Positions 51,301 to 60,669 of a stretch of 64,000 nucleotides of DNA are shown piece after piece. The translations under genes were made by a program, and so were the position numbers. The stretch is from Eremothecium cymbalariae DBVPG#7215. Its lineage: Eukaryota; Ascomycota; Saccharomycetes; Saccharomycetales; Saccharomycetaceae. The stretch covers positions 620,001-684,000 of the forward strand of contig NC_016450.1 of assembly GCF_000235365.1 (NCBI RefSeq), given 5' to 3'. Below the pieces are notes generated by a model, which ran no database searches, was not told where the DNA came from, and was given only the letters and a program-made list of their open reading frames with translations. Position 1 is the stretch's first letter, and every line of letters begins with the position of its first letter.

Positions 51301-54300
51301 TTTTCAGAAGAGGAGAAAGAAGAAGAGCACTTGTTACTAGCACTTGAAATTATCTCATCCCATGCGGAAGCTTTTGAGGATCCATCTGTACCTCGCAGAA
51401 GGATCATTTCTGTTTTATTATTGTTATTAGCCCTACCATCAAAAGCTAAATTGGCAAAAGATTGCTTCTTGGCATTATGCCAGCATATTTCAGTCTCCCC
51501 AGCAAAATCTGATATCGATTTAATACTTTCAAATCTAATGTCACCTAATCGGTTCGTCAGGGCTACCATCTTGGAAGCTATTGATAATGAATTTGAATTA
51601 CAGTCCTTTATGCATAATTCTCCAGAAATATTTATATGTACCCAAGACGAAGAGGTATCGAACAGCGAAACTGCTAGGTTCATTTGGGAGTACAATCACT
51701 TTGAAATCAATGAAGATTTCCCAACAATGTTATTTGATTTTTTTGGCCAGAATGACATTGGCATTTGTTCGTTTGTGGCAAAAGCTTTTGCAGAAGCAGT
51801 AGCTTCGGTTCAGGCTAGCAATAAGGCGGCATTTGATAAGCTGTTGGATCAACTAATGGAATTTTATATACTGAAGGCTCGTCCTGCAGAAGATATTTCG
51901 GATGAATTCGGCTTAGTCGTTATTTCTGCTGCTGAACAGAAAGATCCATGGCATGAGAGAAATACAACTGCTATTGCGTTTAAGCATATGAGTCCTTTGT
52001 TTAAGGATAGCAGACAGGTTATTAAGTTTATTCATTTCGCGATTCAGAGCGGTGCATTAGGTGATCAGGACCCTGTTGTTCGTCAGGGGATGAAAGAAGC
52101 TGGTATTGAAATCATTAATGAGCATGGTGCTGAGAATGTCGAGGAGTTAATTCCAATTTTTGAGCAGCCTTTGACATCTGAATCTGAAGTAAGAATCAAG
52201 GAAAATGTGATCATCTTATATGGTTCTCTCGCAAGACATTTGGAAACAGCTGACCCTCGTGTTGATATCATCGTTAACAGATTGTTGGCTACTTTAAATA
52301 CTCCTTCTGAGGAAGTTCAGCAAGCCGTGTCCGTGTGTATATCTCCTTTAGTAACTCTCTTCAGAGATGAAGTTGGAGAAAAATTTGAAACTTTAACCAA
52401 TACGTTGCTTGATTCCATATCTCCTGTCTATATCAGAAGGGGTGCAGCATGGGGTATAGCTGGCTTAACAAAAGGATATGGTATTTCTGCACTAGCCAAG
52501 TTCGATATCATTCGCAACCTCATTGAGGCCTCAGAAGATAAAAAGGACCCAAAACGCAGGGAATCTGTTGCCTATGCCTTTGAGTGTTTATCAAAGTCAC
52601 TAGGTAAGTTATTTGAACCATATGTTATTAGAGTTCTTCCAAATATTTTGAAAAACCTGGGTGATTCCGTTCCAGATGTCAGAGACTCAACAGCTGAGGC
52701 AACTAAATCAATTTTGTCTCAAACCACCAGCTATGGTGTCAAAAAGTTAATTCCTGTTGCTGTTTCTAACTTAGAAGATGTATCCTGGAGAACAAAGAGA
52801 GGTTCTGTTGAATTACTTGGCAATATGGCTTACTTGGATCCAACTCAGTTATCAGCTTCTTTGTCAACTATTGTTCCTGAAATTGTTAGTGTTCTAAACG
52901 ATTCTCATAAAGAGGTTCGGAAGGCAGCAGAGCACTCTTTAAAGCGATTTGGTGAGGTTATCAGAAATCCAGAAATTCAGGCTTTGGTTCCAACATTAAT
53001 TAAGGCTATCGGAGACCCAACTTCCCACACCGAATCAGCATTGGATGCACTAATCAAGACACAATTTTGTCATTATATTGACGGGCCATCATTAGCACTG
53101 ATTATTCATGTTATCCATCGTGGTATGCGTGATAGATCTGCGAATACGAAGAGGAAAGCGTGTAAAATTGTTGGTAACATGGCAATCTTGGTCGATAAGA
53201 AGGATCTAATCCCATATTTACAGCAGCTAATCGATGAAGTAGAAGTTGCTATGGTTGATCCTGTCCCTCAAACGAGAGCTACTGCCGCACGTGCATTAGG
53301 TGCCTTAGTTGAAAGATTGGGCGAAGATCAGTTCCGTGATTTGATTCCACGTTTATTGGATACATTAAGCGACGATTCTAAATCAGGAGATCGCTTAGGT
53401 TCAGCACAAGCACTAGCAGAAGTTATCAACGGTCTGGGATTATCAAAATTGGAGGAGCTATTGCCAGCTATTTTGAATGGTGTAACCCACTTTCGTCCCT
53501 ACGTACGCGAAGGATTCATGCCGTTATTACTTTTTATACCGATTTGTTTTGGTGCTCAATTTGCTCCTTATATCAATCAAATTATTCAACCAATTTTATC
53601 TGGTTTGGCCGATACTGATGAAAACATTCGCGATATAGCATTGAAAGCAGGCAAGTTGATCGTGACAAACTATGCAACAAAGGCTATTGATTTATTGCTA
53701 CCCGAACTGGAAAAGGGGATGCTTGATGAAAATGAACGTATTCGGTTGTCTTCAGTTCAGTTGGCCGGCGATTTACTGTTCCAAATTACTGGAACTTCTT
53801 CTCACAATGAATTCGTGGAAGAACAATCAGATGAAGGTATGGAAGTTAGCAACCAGCTTGTTGATGTCCTGGGCAAGGAACGTCGTGATAGAATACTGTC
53901 CTCATTGTTTTTCTGCAGAAATGATTCTTCAGGTATTGTTCGTTCTACAACACTTGATATTTGGAAGTCATTGGTGCCAAATACTCCACGTACAATCAAA
54001 GAGATGTTGCCAACACTGACAAACATAATAGTCGTTAATTTGGCATCGCCATCCAGTATTCTTCGTCGTTTGGCAGCTCAGACTCTTGGGGATTTAGTTC
54101 GTCGTGTTGGTACCAATGCGTTGTCACAATTATTACCAACATTAGAAGAATCACTAAATGCATCCATTGATTCTAATTCAAGACAAGGTATATGTATCGC
54201 TTTAGGCGAACTGATTGAATCATCGAATACTGCTCCTCTTCTTGAATTTCAAGATATCATCGTCAACATTATACGTAATACATTGGTGGATAGTGATGAG

Positions 54301-56421
54301 ATGGTTAGAGAATCCGCAGCTTTATCTTTTGATGCTTATCAAAATGCTGTGGGTAATCAGGCAATTGATAATATTATTCCATATTTGTTAAACATCTTGG
54401 AATCCTCCAATAATTCAGAATATGCATTGTCAGCTTTGCAAGGGATAATTTCAACTAAATCAGAGATTATCTTCCCAATTCTGATCCCATCATTATTATC
54501 ACCACCAATTGATGCATTCAAAGCCCGTGCTTTGGGTTCTTTGGCAGAAGTAGCCGGTACTGCTTTATACAAGCGTCTATCATCAATTTTAAACGCTTTG
54601 GTCAACACCTTGGTGAACGAAGATCTCGATTATGATACGAAATGTTCTATTGAAATTGCAATAGACCGGGTCCTTGCTTCTGTTTCGAGCGAAGACGGAA
54701 TATACCCATTAATGCAACAAATTATGGCGTTACTGAAGAGTGAAGATATGGAAAAACGTATTGTAATACTAAACCAGCTTCCAAATTTCTTCGAGAATAC
54801 AACTCTGGACTACAGCGTTTACACACCGGATATTGTTGCCCAAGCAATCTTATCTTTAGATAATAAAGATAGTCGAATCGTCGAAGTTAATTTTCAAATG
54901 CTTTCAACATTGCTCAAAAAGCAGGATAAAATGATGCTTGAAAAATTAGTCCAACCTGCCAAACAGTCATTGCATTTGACAGGTACTGAGGGTGAAGATT
55001 TAGCTGCATTTACTTTGCCTAATGGTCCTAACTGTGTATTGCCAATATTTTTGCAAGGGTTGGTTTATGGTTCTAGTGATGAGCGTGAAGCTTCGGCTTT
55101 GGCTATTGCTGATGTTGTATCCAAGACACCTTCAGCCAATTTGAGGCCTTTTGTTACCGTTATAACTGGTCCATTAATTCGTGTTGTCGGAGAAAGATTC
55201 AGTAGTGACATTAAGGCAGCTATTCTTTACGCCCTGAATATATTGTTTAGCAAGGTTCCGCAGTTTCTGAAACCATTCATTCCTCAATTGCAGAGAACTT
55301 TTGTGAGATCTTTGTCAGATGCTTCAAACGAAACTCTTCGTTTACGTGCTGCCAAAGCATTGGGAACTTTAATTCAATACCAGCCTAGAGTTGATCCACT
55401 TATTGTTGAACTTTCCTCAACTGCTCATCAATCCAAGGATCCTGGTGTGAGAACTGCTACATTGAAAGCTTTGCTTGAAGTCGTGTCAAGAGCTGGTAAC
55501 AAGTTAAGCGATGCTTCAAAGAAAACCATTATTAACTTGGTAGAGCAGGAAATCTTATCTGCGGACAATAAACTTGCTATTGCATACGCTCGGTTAATTG
55601 GTGCTTTGTCAGAGATATTATCAGCAGATGAAGCATGTAATATATTGAATGAAAAGGTACTGCAGTCTAATCTCGATGGTGAATTTGGAAAGTTTGGCAT
55701 TTTGACTTTAAATTCTTTCCTAAAGGATGCTCCCATGCATATTTTCACAAATGATTTAACGAACAAAGTTGTTGAATACTTGGTGGAAGTTACTAGCTCA
55801 AAGGATCCATATCTCAGCGATAATGGTTTACTTGCAGTCGGAAAAATTTTGTTATTAGAGGGAGAAAGAAAATCTCCCACTTCTAAAGTTACCTCAGAGG
55901 AACCATTTAGTCTGGGTAAAGAAAATATCGAAAAGCTCATTTCTCAATTGAACAAATGTATGCTTCAGCCCCCAAGTAATTCATTGGATACTAGAAGAAT
56001 GACCCTTGTAGTCATCAGGACCCTTGCAAGATTCAAATATGATGAGTGCATTGCACCATATCTCGATACACTTGGTCCCTCCACATTCTCGTGCTTGCGC
56101 GATATCATCATCCCGATCAAACTATGCTCAGAGAAAGCTTTTCTTGCTATGTTCAAACTAGTCGAAGAAAAGGATATGACAACTTTCAACAACTGGTTGA
56201 ATAACCTGACTGCTGATCCAGTTCAAAATAGCTTGGGTGCTGCAATTCCAGTAAGGTCTATCAGTGACTATACTAAGCGGGTTGGTGGAAGATTAGCAAA
56301 CGTCGAAAGAGAAAGAATTGCAGCAGGTGGTGATGCTGAAGCAATGTTCTCAGACCGTTTTGAGGACGAAACAGAAATATGGGCTGTTGGTGGTGTAGAT
56401 TTGAACTCCTCAGATATTTAA
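48388..56421 (+). CDS. GCN1: Gcn1 translational-stress activator of Gcn2
   Basis: This 2677-residue protein (S. cerevisiae 2672) is built of HEAT repeats throughout. An eEF3-like segment is in the middle (roughly 1300-1700, with DLEDVSWRTKRGSVELLGNMAYL, given here as a position marker at about residue 1465, and DSVPDVRDSTAEATKSILSQ). The later RWD-binding region for Gcn2 is around 2050-2430. With Gcn20 it sits on stalled or colliding ribosomes and passes the uncharged-tRNA signal to Gcn2 kinase, which phosphorylates eIF2alpha and raises Gcn4. The long frame is intact over 8 kb. It lies after MDS3 in the same direction, as YGL195W does in S. cerevisiae. Confidence 0.97.
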   Translation: MSTWHDIEPILDRLCHDSLLSVRLPVLEKIHSWLIHGNISDYSQLDHISSCLLKTYAIYQDPKSKTLVKSIFQEILGLEPQFFDVYLNYIEDQVLRAVVGSKSVADYLNLFDWVNCFLVLCIDDNANVRIGTNVQKLVQLHCVISSGIEAALDCQEEIKWDSIKQNQRRRRIRLSVLQSSSKALFKPFKLSGDTKFMEIICGVLLDENVKLKLPHSGVIILMGALIKVLLQLLPIRPTFYGIFKEKFLTKYLEYTSTEVLLGKNPPSPFCIEVALSQFIHEFVDHSILSTYIIPSVEKCNLRSPTQSFKVSAELYTALDSQKIDLIKVFTETKLMSQTLSSFKSSKEPIRDAALNSMLVILENINKENYSVSSLELFLDEIFKSLKSNLNIEYKSMVARTMKKVPTFSNSVSNTLLHALSPYVVKETNENVLFQLLDAFFAHLNATSPPDEALIKIVRNGFHDKKLPIRKIWFTSYLSNAAQLSKFLISTFGPEVLEFAKQTFCTPLKGLPIGVLGVMEFWNRIHQLGMNEIEAKFVTTIEEIIANSSENSFGRAWLYITLSTQLESSDRLRAVDLLGALYQSYPGLLSTSIINTLKQMCSTKNSERILNCISYRYLSPVVISLSQQIEDIETLKNTLVDLLIVTEYEEFNIKNGWASLVLNAKQDPSEIVSEYALKIIDNANEIMLNKDLYNSKLADAAAKSICYSCFINPKRILPLIIEILQKDLDLNNFPTLTEQDLAIWNGKDGELVIDIVELNNNKKVMNKNSKDYETLKWEESIRRNQRSKQGIHKKWNKEEQALVDAQLAKESAIRFNISACHLAINRSVQIITTLTDDAIQVDNGADEWYPVAVTKVLDALQHRSFVTLMGEIGVQTFLKMSVLTATGLGSSKFFLGVAVLRSYKVDKLPSELTQYPLVDLISSVLFKAKFVSDKKTFDSITLAYCLPLLIKVMEEGQRVAMENINKPTTRSEFSEEEKEEEHLLLALEIISSHAEAFEDPSVPRRRIISVLLLLLALPSKAKLAKDCFLALCQHISVSPAKSDIDLILSNLMSPNRFVRATILEAIDNEFELQSFMHNSPEIFICTQDEEVSNSETARFIWEYNHFEINEDFPTMLFDFFGQNDIGICSFVAKAFAEAVASVQASNKAAFDKLLDQLMEFYILKARPAEDISDEFGLVVISAAEQKDPWHERNTTAIAFKHMSPLFKDSRQVIKFIHFAIQSGALGDQDPVVRQGMKEAGIEIINEHGAENVEELIPIFEQPLTSESEVRIKENVIILYGSLARHLETADPRVDIIVNRLLATLNTPSEEVQQAVSVCISPLVTLFRDEVGEKFETLTNTLLDSISPVYIRRGAAWGIAGLTKGYGISALAKFDIIRNLIEASEDKKDPKRRESVAYAFECLSKSLGKLFEPYVIRVLPNILKNLGDSVPDVRDSTAEATKSILSQTTSYGVKKLIPVAVSNLEDVSWRTKRGSVELLGNMAYLDPTQLSASLSTIVPEIVSVLNDSHKEVRKAAEHSLKRFGEVIRNPEIQALVPTLIKAIGDPTSHTESALDALIKTQFCHYIDGPSLALIIHVIHRGMRDRSANTKRKACKIVGNMAILVDKKDLIPYLQQLIDEVEVAMVDPVPQTRATAARALGALVERLGEDQFRDLIPRLLDTLSDDSKSGDRLGSAQALAEVINGLGLSKLEELLPAILNGVTHFRPYVREGFMPLLLFIPICFGAQFAPYINQIIQPILSGLADTDENIRDIALKAGKLIVTNYATKAIDLLLPELEKGMLDENERIRLSSVQLAGDLLFQITGTSSHNEFVEEQSDEGMEVSNQLVDVLGKERRDRILSSLFFCRNDSSGIVRSTTLDIWKSLVPNTPRTIKEMLPTLTNIIVVNLASPSSILRRLAAQTLGDLVRRVGTNALSQLLPTLEESLNASIDSNSRQGICIALGELIESSNTAPLLEFQDIIVNIIRNTLVDSDEMVRESAALSFDAYQNAVGNQAIDNIIPYLLNILESSNNSEYALSALQGIISTKSEIIFPILIPSLLSPPIDAFKARALGSLAEVAGTALYKRLSSILNALVNTLVNEDLDYDTKCSIEIAIDRVLASVSSEDGIYPLMQQIMALLKSEDMEKRIVILNQLPNFFENTTLDYSVYTPDIVAQAILSLDNKDSRIVEVNFQMLSTLLKKQDKMMLEKLVQPAKQSLHLTGTEGEDLAAFTLPNGPNCVLPIFLQGLVYGSSDEREASALAIADVVSKTPSANLRPFVTVITGPLIRVVGERFSSDIKAAILYALNILFSKVPQFLKPFIPQLQRTFVRSLSDASNETLRLRAAKALGTLIQYQPRVDPLIVELSSTAHQSKDPGVRTATLKALLEVVSRAGNKLSDASKKTIINLVEQEILSADNKLAIAYARLIGALSEILSADEACNILNEKVLQSNLDGEFGKFGILTLNSFLKDAPMHIFTNDLTNKVVEYLVEVTSSKDPYLSDNGLLAVGKILLLEGERKSPTSKVTSEEPFSLGKENIEKLISQLNKCMLQPPSNSLDTRRMTLVVIRTLARFKYDECIAPYLDTLGPSTFSCLRDIIIPIKLCSEKAFLAMFKLVEEKDMTTFNNWLNNLTADPVQNSLGAAIPVRSISDYTKRVGGRLANVERERIAAGGDAEAMFSDRFEDETEIWAVGGVDLNSSDI

Positions 56422-56482
56422 TTATCATTGGCATTTATTATAGATTTCTCCTATTTTTAAATATGTAAATTATTTTGCCAAG

Positions 56483-56728
56483 TCAGGTACCATCGTAATT
56501 CATCTCTATATAATCAATTAAATTCCAGACTACTGGTTCTAATAATGAAAATCTCTGCCACCATAGAACAGTGCAAGAATCCTCCGAGCATGACAATAAC
56601 CAATGATAAAGCCATGGGAAGAAGCGCGCTTTGGCAAGCTTTAGAGATATAATAGCGATGAGCATACATAAGAGGACTTTGCTAATGAGTTTTAGCTTCT
56701 TTACAACCTCTTTCTCAGTAATCATCAT
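56483..56728 (-). CDS. Small membrane protein, YGL194C-A-like
   Basis: An 81-residue frame converges on GCN1 and is placed exactly as YGL194C-A (about 80 residues) in S. cerevisiae, between GCN1 and HOS2 on the HOS2 strand. It has a basic start with MITEKEVVKKLKLISKV, a hydrophobic segment at about 18-30, then RFFPWLYHWLLS and PVVWNLIDYIE. Composition is that of a real small protein (regular hydrophobic/charged periods), and there is no larger overlapping gene. Function is unknown. The first two codons are both Met; the first is used. The orthology is from position and remembered length only. Confidence 0.65.
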   Translation of the reverse strand: MMITEKEVVKKLKLISKVLLCMLIAIISLKLAKARFFPWLYHWLLSCSEDSCTVLWWQRFSLLEPVVWNLIDYIEMNYDGT

Positions 56729-56840
56729 CGTTTATTTGGCCGTTGTTGTGGCATAAGAATCGGTTATGTGATAGTGGAAGATCCTTTTTTAACAAAAAAG
56801 CGAAACATGACTATGATATCCGTAACTCAACGCTCCTTAA

Positions 56841-58754
56841 ATGCAAAGGCAATCTTTTGGTCAAACAAGAATGAGTGCAGATGGAGCGATTAGGAAGAGT
56901 TTGGTCAAGAGAAGTAAATATTCTAAGAATGGATGTAGCGAATGCAAACGAAGGAAAGTAAAATGTGACGAAGCCAAGCCAGCATGTTGGCAGTGTTCTC
57001 ATCTAGGGAAGAGATGCGTTTACCTAATGAATACAGCTAAGATTAGATTTAAGGAAATTAATGTTTTATCCTTTAAAGACAAACCTAAGGTTCTGAAGAA
57101 AGGAGAGCTTTATATAAAGGAGCAAGAATTGGTCGATAAAGACGGCGTTGATATATCTCCGCGATGTATAAATGTGAATTCTGTGTCTTATGATACTCCA
57201 TTATTAGCTACAGATCTATTTGAGAGTCTTGGGGATCTTATGCAGTGCGAAACGCCAAGTGCTAATGAGGTTTTGGGCGAAACATCAATGTTTAAGAAGT
57301 ATGATAAGTGGGAGGTCGTAGCTAGCAAGTTATATATGGTTTCGACAGAAGAAGTGGAATACCTGAAAGTCTTTTATCACAAACCATCTTACTGGCTATT
57401 TCCGCTAGCAACCTCTCCAGACACCAATATTTGTAATCATGTCCTCTTCGAACAAATTATGAGAACAAACCTTCTGGAAAATACTTCTTCTTCGTATCTA
57501 CAAAGTGCAATGGTAACGATTGCTGCCAAATATCTTTTCAATACTTCAAGAAATAGGGAATATGATGTAGTTCGGGAACGTTATCTACAAAAGGTATTTG
57601 AACAATTGCACCAGGAGTTTGCATCTTTGGCTAATGGATCATTGGTTTCGCTGAAAATTGAAAATTTAATTCTATGTGTTTTGATCCTTACCTTGGATAA
57701 TTCTAAATTCTGGGAGGAACCATGGAGATTACGTCTGAGTGGTGCTAGAGATTTATTTCTGAAGTATCAAAGATGTGAAAATAGAGATAGTATGAATTCT
57801 AACAGTATGCGGCAGGTCATTTTGCTGTTGTCCAGCTCCTGGTTTGCTGCGATTGAATTTGCATCCCTTTTTAACTTTGGTACCCTCCATAATAATGGCG
57901 ATATAGATATGATGTTTTCTTTAGATCTTCAATGTAAGAATGAATTGAATCTATTAAACTTAGGTTTATTGACTGAAAAAGGTTTTAACATCTTTCTGGG
58001 ATATTCTACCGAATCATTGAATTTATTGAAGGAGATCAAAAAGTTTTTAAATAATCCAAAAAGCGATCCATTTAACGATAGATTTATATTGATATCTAGC
58101 CTTTTCATGGGCTGCAGAAAGTTTGAAGTTATTTCAAATGAATTTAGTAAAATCAAAGGCACGCCAATGTTAGAAAACTCTACACTACAGCAGAATGCTA
58201 TAGTAAGATATAACAACCAGCTGTATTCTGTTTTTGATACCATCCATCAAACTAATTTTGAAGCACTATTTATGGTATTTTTAATGGAGGGAGCCAATTT
58301 TGATTCTACATCTCCACTAGTTCAGAATAGTGCAGATCGTATCTGGAAATTTATTGAATGGATATTTCAGGGGTCCAAGCTTTCAAATAAAGAAGCCGCC
58401 TATATTATGGAAAGAATTAATAGCGGATCATTAAAAAATTATGATGACTTTAAAGAATTGAATTTAAATTTGGTCTCTTTGTGCCTCATTGAACCGCTCA
58501 GGAAGGACTTTCGATGCATGATGATCCAGACTGGAGTAGTGTTGTGTGCCAGCACTTTGGCAATATATCCTTTGTCTGAGCTCAACCTAGTTAGGTGCAA
58601 ATGTATTGCCTATTTCCAGTATCTGATTGACACCTTGGGCATTGAATCAGGTAGAGTGTCGATCCAATATATATTTAACGCCTGGACGCAATCATCAAAT
58701 AAGCCATTATCTAACTTCCACGATTACGTCGCCTTTTCACACACACAATTATAA
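56841..58754 (+). CDS. Zn2Cys6 fungal transcription regulator
   Basis: This 637-residue protein carries a Zn2Cys6 cluster at residues 32-59 with the pattern C-x2-C-x6-C-x6-C-x2-C-x6-C (GCSECKRRKVKC and ACWQCSHLGKRC), preceded by basic residues. The rest, about 150-637, resembles the fungal_trans_2 helical regulatory domain of the Lys14/Uga3 type (for example LQSAMVTIAAKYLFNTSRNR; WRLRLSGARDLFLKYQR). I cannot name the target pathway or an S. cerevisiae orthologue. It sits between the YGL194C-A-like gene and HOS2, where S. cerevisiae has no such gene, so it was either inserted here or lost from Saccharomyces. It converges on HOS2 with 37 bp between stops. A second in-frame ATG at 56871 is an alternative start. 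Confidence 0.9.
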   Translation: MQRQSFGQTRMSADGAIRKSLVKRSKYSKNGCSECKRRKVKCDEAKPACWQCSHLGKRCVYLMNTAKIRFKEINVLSFKDKPKVLKKGELYIKEQELVDKDGVDISPRCINVNSVSYDTPLLATDLFESLGDLMQCETPSANEVLGETSMFKKYDKWEVVASKLYMVSTEEVEYLKVFYHKPSYWLFPLATSPDTNICNHVLFEQIMRTNLLENTSSSYLQSAMVTIAAKYLFNTSRNREYDVVRERYLQKVFEQLHQEFASLANGSLVSLKIENLILCVLILTLDNSKFWEEPWRLRLSGARDLFLKYQRCENRDSMNSNSMRQVILLLSSSWFAAIEFASLFNFGTLHNNGDIDMMFSLDLQCKNELNLLNLGLLTEKGFNIFLGYSTESLNLLKEIKKFLNNPKSDPFNDRFILISSLFMGCRKFEVISNEFSKIKGTPMLENSTLQQNAIVRYNNQLYSVFDTIHQTNFEALFMVFLMEGANFDSTSPLVQNSADRIWKFIEWIFQGSKLSNKEAAYIMERINSGSLKNYDDFKELNLNLVSLCLIEPLRKDFRCMMIQTGVVLCASTLAIYPLSELNLVRCKCIAYFQYLIDTLGIESGRVSIQYIFNAWTQSSNKPLSNFHDYVAFSHTQL

Positions 58755-58791
58755 TCGCCTTATAATTTTAGGATTAAAAAGTATTAAATAT

Positions 58792-60141
58792 TTACATTAA
58801 CTCTCCTCGACGAGTATTTTCCCTTTCTATTTGTTCCAATCTATAAAGCTCGTCCTCCTGGTTCAAGTCTCGTATCAGTTCCTCCTCTTCTTCCGTTAAC
58901 CCAGAAAGATCCTGAGTTGGTATTAATTCTGCATCCATACGTACACTAGGAGCGCCCTGAAGGTATTTCAAATTCTCAAGACATCTGATCCGTATATTTT
59001 CCAAATATTTTTTTGAGTTCTTATTTTCATAAAGATCATCTAGAACAGGATGTAATGAATAATCTGGACCAAACCAATCAGTGAAAGGAATATCCTTGGG
59101 AATATCTGATGGTAACAATACATCGTTTAATACACCAGTCTCATATGCCCATAGGCGCGAGACATTTCTGGGCGTGTAGCCACCGCCCCCTACACAGAGT
59201 ATAGGAATACCAAATGATTTTACAAATTTAACGCACTCACCATGTGCTTTGATGTTTAAATTAAAACAACCCAACCTGTCATGCCCCAATGAATCTGCAC
59301 CACACTGTTGAATGATAACTGTGGGCTTGTAGGAAGTAACTAATGGGTCTATTATACTCTTGAACAAATTAATATATGAATCATCATCAATCCCGTCCTG
59401 CAATGGAACATTTAAGGAAAACTTTTTGCCTTTAGAACAACCTATTTCGTCTAAATCCCCTGTACCTGGGAAAAACTCCCCATTATATTTGTGGAACGAT
59501 ACCGTAAAAACCCGGTCTGTTGTGTAGAATGCTTCCTGCACACCATCACCATGGTGTAAATCTATGTCGATATATAGCACTCTGGGGTGATACCGCAACA
59601 AGCTGATTATTGCTAACACAATATCATTCACATAACAGAACCCTGACGGATTGCTCTTTTTGGCATGATGTAACCCGCCAGACCAATTGATAGCAATTTC
59701 CGATTGATTATTGATCAACTTCCTCGCTGCATCTAAAGATGCTCCCGCATATAAGATGCTGTAGTCGAACATACCTTGAAAGATAGGACAATCGTCTCCA
59801 ATATTAAATTTCTCCAAGGAACCTCTGGGTAGTTTGTTTAGGTTCTCAGGTGTTACATGAGACAAGAATTCTATGTAATCCGGAGCATGAAATTCTAACA
59901 ACTCTTCCTTAGTGGCCTCCCTCGTCTCATAGAGATCCATAATCTTATGCAACCCATAACACGATACTAAATGATCTGTTAACATCAATCTAAACGGTTT
60001 CATAGGATGCCTAACACCATAATGATACTGTGATACTTTAGGATTGAAATGATATGAAACTTGTGGAGAATAAGATGAACCAAATTCAAAAGGAAGCTGT
60101 TGCTGAGATGTTTTGGCATCATATAGGAACGTTTCAGACAT
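58792..60141 (-). CDS. HOS2: Hos2 class I histone deacetylase
   Basis: From the ATG at 60139-60141 the product is 449 residues (S. cerevisiae 452) beginning [14 protein letters not shown], matching yeast Hos2. Forty further in-frame codons lead to another ATG at 60261 but have no counterpart, so I do not use it. Catalytic elements are [23 protein letters not shown], and [14 protein letters not shown], with [14 protein letters not shown] near the C-terminal side. Hos2 is the catalytic unit of the Set3 complex (Set3C), which removes acetyl groups from H3 and H4 in transcribed regions and delays meiotic genes. IME4 lies divergent beyond a 528-bp gap, as in YGL192W-YGL194C. Confidence 0.97.
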   Translation of the reverse strand: MSETFLYDAKTSQQQLPFEFGSSYSPQVSYHFNPKVSQYHYGVRHPMKPFRLMLTDHLVSCYGLHKIMDLYETREATKEELLEFHAPDYIEFLSHVTPENLNKLPRGSLEKFNIGDDCPIFQGMFDYSILYAGASLDAARKLINNQSEIAINWSGGLHHAKKSNPSGFCYVNDIVLAIISLLRYHPRVLYIDIDLHHGDGVQEAFYTTDRVFTVSFHKYNGEFFPGTGDLDEIGCSKGKKFSLNVPLQDGIDDDSYINLFKSIIDPLVTSYKPTVIIQQCGADSLGHDRLGCFNLNIKAHGECVKFVKSFGIPILCVGGGGYTPRNVSRLWAYETGVLNDVLLPSDIPKDIPFTDWFGPDYSLHPVLDDLYENKNSKKYLENIRIRCLENLKYLQGAPSVRMDAELIPTQDLSGLTEEEEELIRDLNQEDELYRLEQIERENTRRGELM

Positions 60142-60669
60142 AATGTAAACTGCTTCGAACTGCTTTTCAAGTATTCTAGGATATTTAGTTATTTGATGTA
60201 ATGTTTGAGGTTTGTGTGAGTAAAGTTTATAAGAAAATTCAAAGAACATTGAGGTGATCAATGGTAATCATATGTCACGTGCTCTGCTAGTAAAACAAGA
60301 CTAATACAAGCGTTAGAGTTCCGAATGCCAATTAGTATGCTATTTGAGTTTGATTTTGAGTTATAATATTAGCTAGATGTGTTTATATGTGACATGTCAC
60401 TTAAGTGCTATGTCGACCGACCAAAATTCAAGAATATGTAGCGAGAACTTATGGAAATAGATGTTACAATATTTCAGCACTTGTTTAAATCGAGTCCAGA
60501 AGGTAAAGGATATCTCGACAATAAAATAAATCTAGTGGCTGCAAAGCAGAGATTAGAGTTGTGGAATTTTAGTTACAGTCCTTCGAACAAGTTGGCTCAA
60601 GTACAGAGGCGATAAACAAGGATTCTCTACGAACAAAATAAATCCAGAGTGAATTAACAGAGAGGAAGC
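60142..60669. other. Divergent promoter region of HOS2 and IME4
   Basis: These 528 bp hold the HOS2 and IME4 promoters. A CACGTG core lies at 60276-60281. In S. cerevisiae IME4 is controlled by an antisense RNA initiated at its 3' end, so such control would not be seen here. No gene is called. Confidence 0.55.

Noticed and set aside
51090..51695. A 201-codon reverse frame inside GCN1
   Set aside because: It is a shadow of the GCN1 coding sequence with no family character of its own.
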